64,000 nucleotides of DNA from Flavobacteriales bacterium (lineage in GTDB: Bacteria > Bacteroidota > Bacteroidia > Flavobacteriales > Flavobacteriaceae). The position numbers and the translations under genes are program-made. The notes beneath the pieces are model-generated. The model ran no database searches and was not told where the DNA came from. It worked only from the letters and a program-made list of their open reading frames with translations. Shown piece after piece: positions 46,879 to 56,310 of the stretch (its first letter is position 1; each line of letters starts with the position of its first letter). Where the stretch lies: positions 50,791-114,790 of the forward strand of contig WTIO01000059.1 in the NCBI GenBank assembly GCA_011526365.1, written 5' to 3'.

Positions 46879-47825
46879 AGCACTTTATACAACTTAACGA
46901 TATTGAAAATATGGACCGCTTTCTAGAGGGCATCCATCAATTAAAACAATCCCCTTTGGCACATCAGCATTTAGGAGCAAATAAAACATTGGGAATGCTG
47001 TTCTTTAATCCCAGCTTGCGCACGCGACTGAGTACCCAAAAGGCCGCACAACAATTGGGAATGCATAGTATGGTGATGAATTTTACCGGTGAAGGCTGGA
47101 AGCTAGAATTTGAAGATGGGGTCATTATGACTGGAAATGCGGCTGAACACATTAGAGAAGCGGCTGCGGTGGTGTCCCAGTACTTTGATGTATTGGCAGT
47201 TCGTGCTTTTGCTTCTCTAGAAGACAAAGAAAAAGACCTGGCAGAAACGGTGATCAAGGGCTTTCAAGACTACGGCAGCATACCCGTTATGAATTTGGAA
47301 AGTGCTACAGCACATCCGCTTCAAGCACTTGCCGATGCGGTAACCCTTCAAGAATTTCAAAAAGTAAAACGCCCCAAGGTCGTGTTGAGTTGGGCTCCAC
47401 ATCCCCGCGCCCTTCCGCATGCCGTAGCCAATTCTTTTGTGAAAATGATGCACTATTTGGAGGTAGATTTTAGTATTGCCCATCCAAAGGGGTATGCCCT
47501 AAACCCAAAACTCACCCAAGGAATTCCAATTGCTAACGATCAAGAAGCGGCCTTTGAAAATGCAGATTTTATTTACACCAAAAATTGGAGTGCTTTTGAT
47601 GCCTATGGGACACAGCCTCCGGTGGGGCAAGATTGGCAAATTACAGCAGCAAAAATGCAAGCTACCAACAACGCCTATTTTATGCACTGCTTGCCTGTAC
47701 GTCGAAATGTGGTGGTGGAGGCCAAGGTGTTAGACAGTCCACAATCTTTAGTTATTGCCCAAGCCAACAACAGAACTTATGCCGCACAGGCAGTGTTAAA
47801 AACACTTTTAGAGCATGCAACTTAA
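46875..47825 (+). CDS. argF': N-acylornithine carbamoyltransferase (ArgF')
   Basis: Carbamoylates an acylated ornithine rather than free ornithine, as known for Bacteroides (N-succinyl) and Xanthomonas (N-acetyl). 316 residues. Seen: the carbamoyl-phosphate loop FFNPSLRTRLSTQKAAQ, GWKLEFEDGVIMTGNAAEHI, ALADAVTLQEFQ, and the catalytic HCLPVRRNVVVE. The SLRTR (not STRTR) loop and the GVIMTGNAAEHIREA stretch fit the acylornithine subfamily. Whether the group is acetyl or succinyl depends on one or two substrate-pocket residues that I cannot assign by eye. The downstream argB overlaps by 11 bp. Confidence 0.9.
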   Translation: MKHFIQLNDIENMDRFLEGIHQLKQSPLAHQHLGANKTLGMLFFNPSLRTRLSTQKAAQQLGMHSMVMNFTGEGWKLEFEDGVIMTGNAAEHIREAAAVVSQYFDVLAVRAFASLEDKEKDLAETVIKGFQDYGSIPVMNLESATAHPLQALADAVTLQEFQKVKRPKVVLSWAPHPRALPHAVANSFVKMMHYLEVDFSIAHPKGYALNPKLTQGIPIANDQEAAFENADFIYTKNWSAFDAYGTQPPVGQDWQITAAKMQATNNAYFMHCLPVRRNVVVEAKVLDSPQSLVIAQANNRTYAAQAVLKTLLEHAT

Positions 47826-48585
47826 TATTGTAAAAATTGGTGGTCCTGTTGTGGAAGATCCACAGTTACTTCCAGGAATTTTAAAAGATTTTGCCCGTTT
47901 AGAAGGACCAAAAGTTTTAGTACATGGTGGAGGTAAGGCCGCAAGTGAAGTGGCAAAACAATTGGACGTACCGGTACAAATGACCAACGGAAGACGCATT
48001 ACGGACACGGCAACCTTAGCCATTGCTACCATGGTGTATGCCGGAAAAATCAACAAGGAAATAGTGGCCCAGTTGCAGCAGTACAATTGTAATGCTATAG
48101 GTCTTAGTGGTGCAGATGCCAATGTAATTCGAGCCAAAAAACGTTCTCCCTCCCCTATTGATTACGGCTGGGTAGGAGACATTGAAGCGGTAAACACCAC
48201 GGTGTTAAATCACTTCCTCAATACCTTAAAACTTAGCCCAGTATGCTGTGCCTTAACCCACGACAAACAAGGACAATTGCTTAACACCAATGCCGATAGT
48301 ATTGCTGCAGCTTTGGCCATTGCTCTTCAACCCCATTTTGATGTAAGGTTACTGTTTTGTTCTGACACCCATGGGGTGTATGCCGACCTTAGTAATCCAG
48401 CATCTTTAATTCCCCAACTGGAGCATGCACACTACAAAAATTTAATTGAGCGTGGAGTTATAACGGCAGGAATGCTCCCCAAATTAGACAATGCCTTCAC
48501 CGCCTTGCAACAAGGTGTAAGTAGTGTTGCTATTGGTGGCCCAAAAAGTTTGTCTCCAAACGCAAAAAAAACACAACTCATTTAG
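47815..48585 (+). CDS. argB: N-acylglutamate kinase
   Basis: Phosphorylates N-acylglutamate, second step of the pathway. 256 residues. Seen: VKIGGPVVEDPQLLPG at the N-terminus (phosphate-binding lysine and glycines), VLVHGGGKAASEVAKQL, VQMTNGRRITD, AIGLSGADANVIRAKK, and LNTNADSIAAALAIAL with ITAGMLPKLDNAFTAL. The N-terminal helix found in arginine-feedback-inhibited hexameric kinases is absent, so feedback inhibition may be lacking, which would fit control by attenuation. ATG at 47815 lies inside the argF' 3' end. Confidence 0.95.
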   Translation: MQLNIVKIGGPVVEDPQLLPGILKDFARLEGPKVLVHGGGKAASEVAKQLDVPVQMTNGRRITDTATLAIATMVYAGKINKEIVAQLQQYNCNAIGLSGADANVIRAKKRSPSPIDYGWVGDIEAVNTTVLNHFLNTLKLSPVCCALTHDKQGQLLNTNADSIAAALAIALQPHFDVRLLFCSDTHGVYADLSNPASLIPQLEHAHYKNLIERGVITAGMLPKLDNAFTALQQGVSSVAIGGPKSLSPNAKKTQLI

Positions 48586-48588
48586 CTT

Positions 48589-49644
48589 ATGGAAAATCTT
48601 ATTGCCTCTAGTGTAGCACTATTACGACAACTCATTCACACGCCATCCTTTTCGGGGGAAGAACAACAAACTGCAGCACTAATAAAAGATTGGTTCCGCA
48701 ACCACAACATTCCAACAAAATCTATGGGAAATAGTGTATGGGCAAAAAATAAGCATTTTGATTCCACTAAGCCCACCCTCCTACTAAATTCACATCAGGA
48801 TACGGTGAAACCAAATGCTGCCTACACCCGCGATCCCTTTGATCCTGGAACAAGTGCTTCTGTTATCCAAGGGTTGGGGAGCAATGACGCCGGTGGTGCT
48901 TTGGTAGCTTTGATGGCGACGTTTGTACATTTTTACCACAAAGAAAATTTAAACTACAATCTCGTTGTGGTCGCTAGTGTAGAAGAAGAAACAGCAGGGG
49001 AAAACAGCTTGCGTGGCATCCTCCATAAGCTTCCTAAAATTGACGCGGCCATAGTGGGGGAACCTACCCAAATGCAACTGGCCATAGCAGAAAAAGGGCT
49101 TCTCGTATTTGACGGCTATATTCACGGTACCCCAGGTCATGCAGCACACCCAAATGCAGACAACCCCCTCTATAAAATTCCTGAGGTAATCGATTGGATT
49201 GCCAACTTTAAGTTTGAAAAAACAGGCCCTGCTTTAGGGCCTGTTAAAATGACCCTCACCCAAATAGCGGCAGGGACACAACACAATGTTATTCCTGCTA
49301 AAGTACATTTTGTGCTCGATGTTCGGGTTAATGACGGCTATACCAACAAAGAACTTGTAGCACTCCTACAAGCCCAAGCCCCCTGCGACTTGCAACCACG
49401 CTCAACCCATTTAAACTCCTCTTCTATTTCGAAAACCCACCCCTTGGTGGAAGCGGGAATAGCACTGGGCAGAGGAACTTATGGCTCTCCTACATTGTCG
49501 GATATGGCCGCCTTAGACTGTCCGGCCATAAAACTAGGACCCGGAAAATCTCAACGTTCACACCAAGCCGATGAATATATTTTGGTGGAAGAAATAGACG
49601 AAGCCATACGACTTTACACACAACTTATTCAAAACCTTAAGTAG
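48589..49644 (+). CDS. argE: Acylornithine/acylcitrulline deacylase (M20 family)
   Basis: Zinc hydrolase that removes the acyl group from the pathway intermediate; with an acylornithine carbamoyltransferase in the operon its substrate is probably acylcitrulline. 351 residues. Seen: LLNSHQDTVKP (zinc His and catalytic Asp), GSNDAGGALVAL (bridging Asp), SVEEETAGENSL (catalytic Glu pair), VGEPTQMQLA, and a lid domain with GTPGHAAHP. The C-terminal zinc His is in KLGPGKSQRSHQADEY. Contains a perfect 10 bp inverted repeat at 49221-49245. Confidence 0.93.
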   Translation: MENLIASSVALLRQLIHTPSFSGEEQQTAALIKDWFRNHNIPTKSMGNSVWAKNKHFDSTKPTLLLNSHQDTVKPNAAYTRDPFDPGTSASVIQGLGSNDAGGALVALMATFVHFYHKENLNYNLVVVASVEEETAGENSLRGILHKLPKIDAAIVGEPTQMQLAIAEKGLLVFDGYIHGTPGHAAHPNADNPLYKIPEVIDWIANFKFEKTGPALGPVKMTLTQIAAGTQHNVIPAKVHFVLDVRVNDGYTNKELVALLQAQAPCDLQPRSTHLNSSSISKTHPLVEAGIALGRGTYGSPTLSDMAALDCPAIKLGPGKSQRSHQADEYILVEEIDEAIRLYTQLIQNLK

Positions 49645-49647
49645 CTT

Positions 49648-50931
49648 ATGAAACTTTGGAATTCTGGTACAGTAGTACCACAGCAAATTGACTCATTTAC
49701 CGTTGGAAACGATCGGGAAATTGACATGCACCTGGCCGTTTACGACTGCCAAGCCTCGGCAGCACATGCCAAAATGCTAGCACATGTAGGACTCCTTGCC
49801 CAAGATGAAGCCGAACAGTTGGTAAATGCACTACAAAAAATTGAGGCACAGGCTACCGCAGGAGAACTTAGTATTGAAGAAGCATTTGAAGACATTCATT
49901 CTAAAATTGAATATGAATTGATACAGGCACTTGGGCCGCTGGGAAAAAAAATCCATATGGGACGCTCAAGAAACGACCAAGTGCTAACAGCCCTACAGCT
50001 CTACATTAAAGCCGAACTCAACGCAATAACCTCCCTGACGGAAGAACTTTTTAACGCCTTGCTAGAGTTAGCAGAAACACATCAAAAGGACTTAATGCCA
50101 GGGTACACCCATATGCAGGTGGCCATGCCCTCCTCCTTTGGCTTGTGGTTTTCGGCCTATGCCGAAGCACTAATAGATGACATCTACCTGTTGCAAGCAG
50201 CACATAAATTGGCCGATCAGAATCCTTTGGGCAGTGCTGCAGGCTTTGGAAGTAGTTTTGCTATAGATCGGGAAATGACTACAAAAACCCTTGGTTTTGG
50301 CGATTTGAGCTATAATGTGATCAAGGCCCAAATGGGGCGTGGGAAAGTAGAAAAAGCAACGGCCACAGGGATTTCCTACCTCGCCGCTACCCTTTCGAAA
50401 TTTGCTATGGACATTTGTTTATACATGGGGCAAGATTATGGCTTTATACGCTTTCCAGATGCGCTAACCACAGGATCTAGCATTATGCCACACAAAAAAA
50501 ATCCCGATGTTTTTGAGTTGATTCGAGGAAAGTGCAACCTGCTGCAGGGATTGCCCAATCAGTTGAGTTTGTTGTGCACAAATTTACCCAGCGGCTACCA
50601 CAGAGAACTTCAATTAACTAAAACTTTGCTTATTAACGGTATCAACGAGTTAAAATCCTGTTTGGAACTATTTCTCTGGTGCATTCCACAAATTGAGGTG
50701 CAAAAAAACTTGCTCGAGGCCTCAAAGTACGACAGCCTGTTTAGTGTGGACACCCTAAACGTTTGGGTACAAGAAGGGATGCCCTTTCGTGACGCCTACC
50801 AAAAAATGAAAACCGTAATCGCCTCGGGAGAATTTAAACCTAAAAAAGATATCCCCCACACCCATTTGGGGAGCAGGGGAAATTTAGCTCTGGCAGCGCT
50901 CCGCAAAAAAATGGCAGCAGCACTACAATAA
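49648..50931 (+). CDS. argH: Argininosuccinate lyase
   Basis: Splits argininosuccinate into arginine and fumarate, last step. 427 residues, shorter than the E. coli 457. Seen: FEDIHSKIEYELIQALG, MGRSRNDQV, PGYTHMQVAMPSSFG, and the fumarase-family signature GSSIMPHKKNPDVFELIRGK around residue 275. The C-terminal region SVDTLNVWVQEGMPFRDAY agrees with ArgH. Ends the operon; it converges on lpd with a 1 bp gap and no room for a terminator. Confidence 0.95.
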   Translation: MKLWNSGTVVPQQIDSFTVGNDREIDMHLAVYDCQASAAHAKMLAHVGLLAQDEAEQLVNALQKIEAQATAGELSIEEAFEDIHSKIEYELIQALGPLGKKIHMGRSRNDQVLTALQLYIKAELNAITSLTEELFNALLELAETHQKDLMPGYTHMQVAMPSSFGLWFSAYAEALIDDIYLLQAAHKLADQNPLGSAAGFGSSFAIDREMTTKTLGFGDLSYNVIKAQMGRGKVEKATATGISYLAATLSKFAMDICLYMGQDYGFIRFPDALTTGSSIMPHKKNPDVFELIRGKCNLLQGLPNQLSLLCTNLPSGYHRELQLTKTLLINGINELKSCLELFLWCIPQIEVQKNLLEASKYDSLFSVDTLNVWVQEGMPFRDAYQKMKTVIASGEFKPKKDIPHTHLGSRGNLALAALRKKMAAALQ

Positions 50932-50932
50932 G

Positions 50933-52333
50933 TTAAATATGCAAAGGACGAGCGTCCGTTGCGGCCAATGCCGCTTCTTTTACAGCTTCGGCATAGGTTG
51001 GATGCGAATGACTCATACGCGCAATATCTTCAGCGGAAGCTCTAAACTCCATAGCAGTAACCGCTTCGGCAATTAAATCTGCAGCACGAGCACCCACCAT
51101 GTGAACACCCAAAACTTCGTCGGTAGCAGCATCTGCCAATATTTTAACAAAGCCATCGGTATCCATACTCGCTCTTGCACGACCCAAAGCACGCATTGGG
51201 AACTGCCCCGATTTATAGGCTACTCCTTCTGCCTTTAGGGCTTCTTCTGTTTTCCCTACAGAAGCTACTTCGGGCCAGGTGTAAATTACATTAGGGATAA
51301 GGTTATAATCAATGTGAGGTTTTTGTCCTGCAATAATTTCTGCCACCATCACTCCTTCTTCTTCAGCTTTGTGCGCCAGCATTGCACCGCGAACCACATC
51401 ACCAATGGCGTATATATGGGGAGTCGCTGTTTGCAGCTGATCATTTACCTCTACCTGTCCACGCTCATTGCATTGTACACCGGCATTTTCAAGTTGTAAA
51501 GCTGCAGTATATGGACATCGTCCCACCGCCACAAGGCAGTAATCTCCTTCAAAACTTACTGTAGCCTCTTTTTTGTCCGTTGCAGTAACAGTTACGGTAT
51601 CGCCCTTACGGTTTACGGTATTCACCTTATGAGAGGTGTAAAATTTTACTCCTTGTTTTTTCATCACCTTGGTCAACTCTTTTGATACCGCGGCATCCAT
51701 CACTGGAGTAATACGGTCGGCATATTCAATCACAGACACTTCGGCCCCTAATCGACAGTACACCTGTCCGAGCTCTAAACCAATAACACCGCCGCCTATA
51801 ACAAGCATATGTTTGGGAATTTCTTTTAAACTCAAGGCTTCAGTAGAGGTAATTACACGCTCTTTGTCTAAGGAAATAAAGGGAAGGTTCCCCGGCTTTG
51901 AGCCTGTGGCAATAATGATGTTTTTTGCTGTAATGTCCTGCGCTTTTTCCCCTTCAACATGAATGGTGTTGGCATCTTTAAAGCTGCCTACTCCGTGCAG
52001 TACAGTGATTTTATTCTTGTCCATCAAATAATCGATGCCTTTGGTGGTTTGTTCTACCACCGAAGCTTTACGATCGATCATTTTTTTCAAATTCACCTTC
52101 ACACTTCCGTCAATTTCAATACCATGGGTTTCAAAATGCTTTATGGCATCCTCATAGTGGTGTGACGAATCTAAAAGAGATTTTGAAGGAATACAACCTA
52201 CGTTTAAACAGGTACCTCCGAGGGTGTTGTATTTTTCAATTAAGGCGGTTTTCATTCCCAATTGGGCACAGCGAATGGCGGCTACATAGCCTCCAGGGCC
52301 TGAACCAATTACTGCTACATCAAATGCTTCCAT
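50933..52333 (-). CDS. lpd: Dihydrolipoyl dehydrogenase
   Basis: E3 flavoprotein of 2-oxoacid dehydrogenase and glycine-cleavage complexes; reoxidises dihydrolipoamide with NAD. 466 residues. Seen: the FAD loop IGSGPGGYVAAIRCAQLG, the redox disulfide in GGTCLNVGCIPSK, the NAD loop IGGGVIGLELGQVYCRLG, YAIGDVVRGAMLAHKAEEEG, and the C-terminal HSHPTYAEAVKEA with the catalytic His-Glu. No lipoyl domain is fused. The 117 bp upstream to nhaC contains TAATTTTA-type sequence close to the promoter consensus. Confidence 0.96.
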   Translation of the reverse strand: MEAFDVAVIGSGPGGYVAAIRCAQLGMKTALIEKYNTLGGTCLNVGCIPSKSLLDSSHHYEDAIKHFETHGIEIDGSVKVNLKKMIDRKASVVEQTTKGIDYLMDKNKITVLHGVGSFKDANTIHVEGEKAQDITAKNIIIATGSKPGNLPFISLDKERVITSTEALSLKEIPKHMLVIGGGVIGLELGQVYCRLGAEVSVIEYADRITPVMDAAVSKELTKVMKKQGVKFYTSHKVNTVNRKGDTVTVTATDKKEATVSFEGDYCLVAVGRCPYTAALQLENAGVQCNERGQVEVNDQLQTATPHIYAIGDVVRGAMLAHKAEEEGVMVAEIIAGQKPHIDYNLIPNVIYTWPEVASVGKTEEALKAEGVAYKSGQFPMRALGRARASMDTDGFVKILADAATDEVLGVHMVGARAADLIAEAVTAMEFRASAEDIARMSHSHPTYAEAVKEAALAATDARPLHI

Positions 52334-52453
52334 AATTTATTTGGTATTCTGTGGTAAAATTACAAAATGTTTTGGGGGAAAAAATGACTTGAGAGAATAT
52401 TCCAATAATAATTAGTAAACTTGTAGCATAGCACCAACCAAATCACCAAATTG

Positions 52454-53884
52454 ATGACAAAAACCCCTCAGCTCCCCCTTCGAAGCGCTTTACTACCGGT
52501 TGTACTATTGGTCGTATTGTTGGCCTATAATGTATTTGTTTTTGGCGATGATGCGTTAAGTGGTTCCAATCAATTCATATTAATCATCGGGGGCACCATA
52601 GCAGCAGTGGTGGGCTATCGCCATAATGTTTCTTATAGTGCCATGCTCGATAAGGTGGCGGAAAATGTAAAGTCGGTTACTGGTGCCTTGTTGATTTTGC
52701 TGTTTGTAGGAGCGCTGGCAGGTACCTGGTTGGCCAGTGGAATTATCCCCGCAATGATTTATTATGGCTTACAGATTATTCATCCCTCGGTATTTTTACC
52801 AGCTTGTATTATTATTTGTGCCATAATTTCAATTGCTACTGGAAGCAGTTGGACGACCTCGGCCACTGTGGGAATTGCCCTCATTGGCATTGGTAGGGCG
52901 ATGGGAATTGACACCGGCATGATTGCTGGAGCAGTAATTTCGGGAGCCTATTTTGGGGATAAATTGTCGCCGCTGAGCGATACTACCAACCTTGCACCCG
53001 CAATGGCAGGAACAGATTTGTTTACCCACATACGCTACATGACCAATACTACGGTGCCCAGTATCATTATCACCCTAATAGCCTTTGGTTTTATAGGTTT
53101 CTTTCAAACCACCACCTCCTCCGCTGACCTTGGTGAATTATTAACTGCCATAGAGGAAAAATTTACCATCACGGGCTGGTTGTTTATTGTGCCTTTAATA
53201 GTGATTGTCTTAATTGTTAAAAAATTCCCACCCCTAATTGCACTCTTAATTGGAACCTTATTTGGGGGGCTGTTTGCAATTATTTTTCAACCTGATGTGG
53301 TACTATTTATCAGTGGAGAGACTACAGCTTCTTCCACGGCAACCTATAAAGGAATTTTAAACGCCATAACTGTAGAAACCAGTATTCCTACAACCAATCC
53401 TATGTTAAACGAATTGTTTACGGCAGGAGGTATGGTAAGTATGCTAGGTACCATTTGGTTGATATTAAGTGCCATGATTTTTGGTGGGGTGATGGATGCC
53501 ATTGGTGGTTTGCAAAGTATTAGTAATGCCCTATTAAAATGGGCAAAAAATACTTTTCAACTCTTCCTCAGCACTGTGGCTTCCTGTTTGGCCATCAATT
53601 TAACAGCTTCAGATCAGTATTTGGCTATTGTAGTCCCTGGAAAAATGTTTTCAAAAGCCTATGCCTCTCGAAAATTAGCCCCAGAAAATTTGAGTAGAAC
53701 GCTAGAGGATGCCGGTACAGTGACATCGGTGTTAGTGCCCTGGAATACATGTGGTGCCTACCAATCGGGGGTGTTGGGTGTAGGCGTTGGGGAATATTTT
53801 ATTTACGCCATCTTCAATTGGTTAAGCCCTTTAATGACGCTACTTTTTGCTGCACTAAACATAAAAATCAGAAGACTGCTGTAA
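52454..53884 (+). CDS. nhaC: Na+/H+ antiporter NhaC
   Basis: Exports sodium in exchange for protons. 476 residues from the ATG at 52454; a TTG at 52451 would add one residue. About eleven hydrophobic segments. Seen: the family motifs TGSSWTTSATVGIALIGIG, AGAVISGAYFGDKLSPLSDTTNLA (conserved Asp and Ser pairs), and the C-terminal VPWNTCGAYQSGVLG. Agrees with a salt-exposed, probably marine host. It lies divergent from lpd. Confidence 0.93.
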   Translation: MTKTPQLPLRSALLPVVLLVVLLAYNVFVFGDDALSGSNQFILIIGGTIAAVVGYRHNVSYSAMLDKVAENVKSVTGALLILLFVGALAGTWLASGIIPAMIYYGLQIIHPSVFLPACIIICAIISIATGSSWTTSATVGIALIGIGRAMGIDTGMIAGAVISGAYFGDKLSPLSDTTNLAPAMAGTDLFTHIRYMTNTTVPSIIITLIAFGFIGFFQTTTSSADLGELLTAIEEKFTITGWLFIVPLIVIVLIVKKFPPLIALLIGTLFGGLFAIIFQPDVVLFISGETTASSTATYKGILNAITVETSIPTTNPMLNELFTAGGMVSMLGTIWLILSAMIFGGVMDAIGGLQSISNALLKWAKNTFQLFLSTVASCLAINLTASDQYLAIVVPGKMFSKAYASRKLAPENLSRTLEDAGTVTSVLVPWNTCGAYQSGVLGVGVGEYFIYAIFNWLSPLMTLLFAALNIKIRRLL

Positions 53885-53944
53885 GTTGTTTATAGCTTCA
53901 GGGCTACAAGCGCAATTTGTGCTTCAGATGTGCGCTTGAATTTG

Positions 53945-53952
53945 TATTTTTG
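53945..53952 (+). promoter_or_regulatory. Likely -7 element of the ftsK operon promoter
   Basis: TATTTTTG, a perfect TAnnTTTG, 16 bp before the ftsK ATG at 53969. A TTTG at 53916-53919 lies 25 bp upstream, farther than usual. Confidence 0.4.
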
Positions 53953-53968
53953 TTGGAAGCATTGCGCC

Positions 53969-56302
53969 ATGGCAAAAAAAAAACAAGGAGACACTACAAA
54001 TCCCGAAACCCTTCAACGTCAACGACAATTCCAAATTCTTTTTGGGGGTTTTTTGCTTTTGATAGCTGTCGTACTAACATTGGCATTCACCTCCTACCTC
54101 ACCAATTGGAAAGTAGATCAGAGTACGCTTGACGCCTTAGCAAACCGCGAAGTTATTGCAGAAAACATCTTCCGTAAAATTGGTGCTTGGGTCAGTCACC
54201 TTATTATTTCGGAGGGTATAGGATTGGCTGCCTATGTATTAGTGCTGCTCCTATTTCAAACTGGGCTTATTTTTTTTCTCAATCGTGCGAAGCACTCGCT
54301 TTGGAGTACTTGGGCATGGGGTTTTGTTTATATCCTTGGATTCGCACTTGGACTTTCGTTTGTTGTGGGTCAAGAACCTTATTGGGGCGGTACCCTGGGC
54401 ATTGAATTATTTGCTTTTCTGTCCGATTACATCGGTACACTAGGTATTGTAGCACTACTTGTGTTTTTAGTGTTGTGTATACTTATTTTTCAATTTAAGC
54501 TAACGCCAGAACACTTGTTACAGCGGTTTCAAAAAAAGGAAACACAGACGCCAGAGGAGGAAACAACTGCAGCTGATTATGAGAGCCATAGTACCGTAGC
54601 CACTGCGGAAGAAACTCCTGTTGCTGAAGTCCCTCAACCTATGGACCCCCCTATCGAAATGGAGCTTTCTAGTCCTGCTGAATCTGCAGATATAGCGCCT
54701 GCACAAAAGGAGGAATCAGTGGTGAAAATGGAAGTAAAGGCCGCTGAAAACGAAGAAACACTAGAAGATAATTTAGCCCAGCAATTGGTGGAAAAGCACG
54801 GCTTTTTTGACCCAACACTGGAGCTCAGTAAATTCCGCTTCCCTACTTTAGAATTATTAAAAGATTACGGCGAAGGGAACATTACCATCAATCAAGAGGA
54901 GTTGGAACGCAACAAAAACAAAATTGTTTCTACCCTTGAAAATTACAAAATTGGCATTGCACAAATTAAAGCCACCATTGGCCCAACAGTGACCCTTTAT
55001 GAAATCGTTCCCCAGGCGGGAATTCGCATTTCAAAAATTAAAAACTTAGAAGACGATATTGCCCTTTCACTTTCGGCTTTAGGAATCAGAATTATTGCTC
55101 CCATCCCCGGCAAAGGAACCATTGGTATTGAAGTCCCCAACCAATCGGCATCCATTGTTTCCATGCGATCGGTAATTGCTTCACCAAAATTTCAAAAAGC
55201 CGAAATGGAACTTCCCATAGCTCTGGGGAAAACCATTAGCAACGAAACCTTTGTAGTTGACTTGGCCAAAATGCCCCACCTGTTGATGGCCGGTGCCACT
55301 GGACAAGGAAAATCTGTAGGGATCAATGCCCTGCTCACTTCCCTACTCTACAAAAAACACCCCGCCGAAGTGAAGTTTGTTCTTGTGGACCCAAAAAAAG
55401 TAGAGCTTACTATTTATAATAAAATTGAGCGTCACTACCTGACCAAACTTCCAGATACGGAAGATGCCATTATTACAGACACAAACAAGGTCATTAATAC
55501 GCTAAATTCCCTGTGCATTGAAATGGACAATCGCTATGATTTGCTAAAAAATGCTTTGTGTAGAAATATTAAAGAATACAATAAGAAGTTTAAAGGACGC
55601 AAACTGAATCCCGAAGAAGGGCATCAATTTTTACCGTATATCGTTTTGGTGATTGATGAATTTGCTGACTTGATTATGACTGCTGGGAAGGAAATTGAAA
55701 CGCCTATCGCCCGATTGGCACAGCTTGCTCGAGCCGTAGGGATACACCTAATTATTGCCACGCAACGCCCCTCTGTAAATGTAATTACAGGTATCATTAA
55801 AGCCAATTTCCCAGCACGTATTGCCTTTCGTGTAACCTCAAAAATTGATTCCCGTACCATTTTAGATAGTGGCGGTGCCGACCAGCTTATTGGTAGAGGG
55901 GATTTGCTTTACACCCAAGGAAATGATCTCGTACGCATCCAATGTGCTTTTGTGGACACCCCAGAGGTGGATGAAATTGCCAACTATATTGGCAGTCAAA
56001 CCGGATACGCCTCGGCCCATCAATTGCCCGAATATGTGGGCGAAGGTGAAGGCAGCACCCTAGATGTTGACCCTTCCGATCGGGATGCGCTATTCCGCGA
56101 AGCTGCTGAGGTGATCGTTACAGCTCAACAAGGCTCTGCCTCTTTGCTACAACGAAAATTAAAGCTGGGCTACAATCGTGCCGGGCGCATCATCGACCAA
56201 ATGGAGGCCGCTGGGATCGTAGGCCCTTTTGAAGGAAGCAAAGCACGTCAAGTACTGGTCCCCGACCTTAATGCATTGGAACAACTACTCAATCAAGAAT
56301 AA
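53969..56302 (+). CDS. ftsK: DNA translocase FtsK
   Basis: Septum-anchored motor that pumps chromosome ends apart at division. 777 residues from the ATG at 53969 (MAKKKQGDTTNPE); the reading frame extends upstream but through the promoter element. N-terminal membrane region of four helices (about 25-185), an acidic, proline- and glutamate-rich linker (about 195-270) that is short for FtsK, then the motor: GPTVTLYEIVPQAGIRISKI (alpha), Walker A GATGQGKSVG, Walker B YIVLVIDEFADLI, and IATQRPSVNVITG. The C-terminal gamma winged helix is present (ASLLQRKLKLGYNRAGRI), so it can read polar guide sequences. lolA follows after 8 bp. Confidence 0.95.
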   Translation: MAKKKQGDTTNPETLQRQRQFQILFGGFLLLIAVVLTLAFTSYLTNWKVDQSTLDALANREVIAENIFRKIGAWVSHLIISEGIGLAAYVLVLLLFQTGLIFFLNRAKHSLWSTWAWGFVYILGFALGLSFVVGQEPYWGGTLGIELFAFLSDYIGTLGIVALLVFLVLCILIFQFKLTPEHLLQRFQKKETQTPEEETTAADYESHSTVATAEETPVAEVPQPMDPPIEMELSSPAESADIAPAQKEESVVKMEVKAAENEETLEDNLAQQLVEKHGFFDPTLELSKFRFPTLELLKDYGEGNITINQEELERNKNKIVSTLENYKIGIAQIKATIGPTVTLYEIVPQAGIRISKIKNLEDDIALSLSALGIRIIAPIPGKGTIGIEVPNQSASIVSMRSVIASPKFQKAEMELPIALGKTISNETFVVDLAKMPHLLMAGATGQGKSVGINALLTSLLYKKHPAEVKFVLVDPKKVELTIYNKIERHYLTKLPDTEDAIITDTNKVINTLNSLCIEMDNRYDLLKNALCRNIKEYNKKFKGRKLNPEEGHQFLPYIVLVIDEFADLIMTAGKEIETPIARLAQLARAVGIHLIIATQRPSVNVITGIIKANFPARIAFRVTSKIDSRTILDSGGADQLIGRGDLLYTQGNDLVRIQCAFVDTPEVDEIANYIGSQTGYASAHQLPEYVGEGEGSTLDVDPSDRDALFREAAEVIVTAQQGSASLLQRKLKLGYNRAGRIIDQMEAAGIVGPFEGSKARQVLVPDLNALEQLLNQE

Positions 56303-56310
56303 CTATTGCT

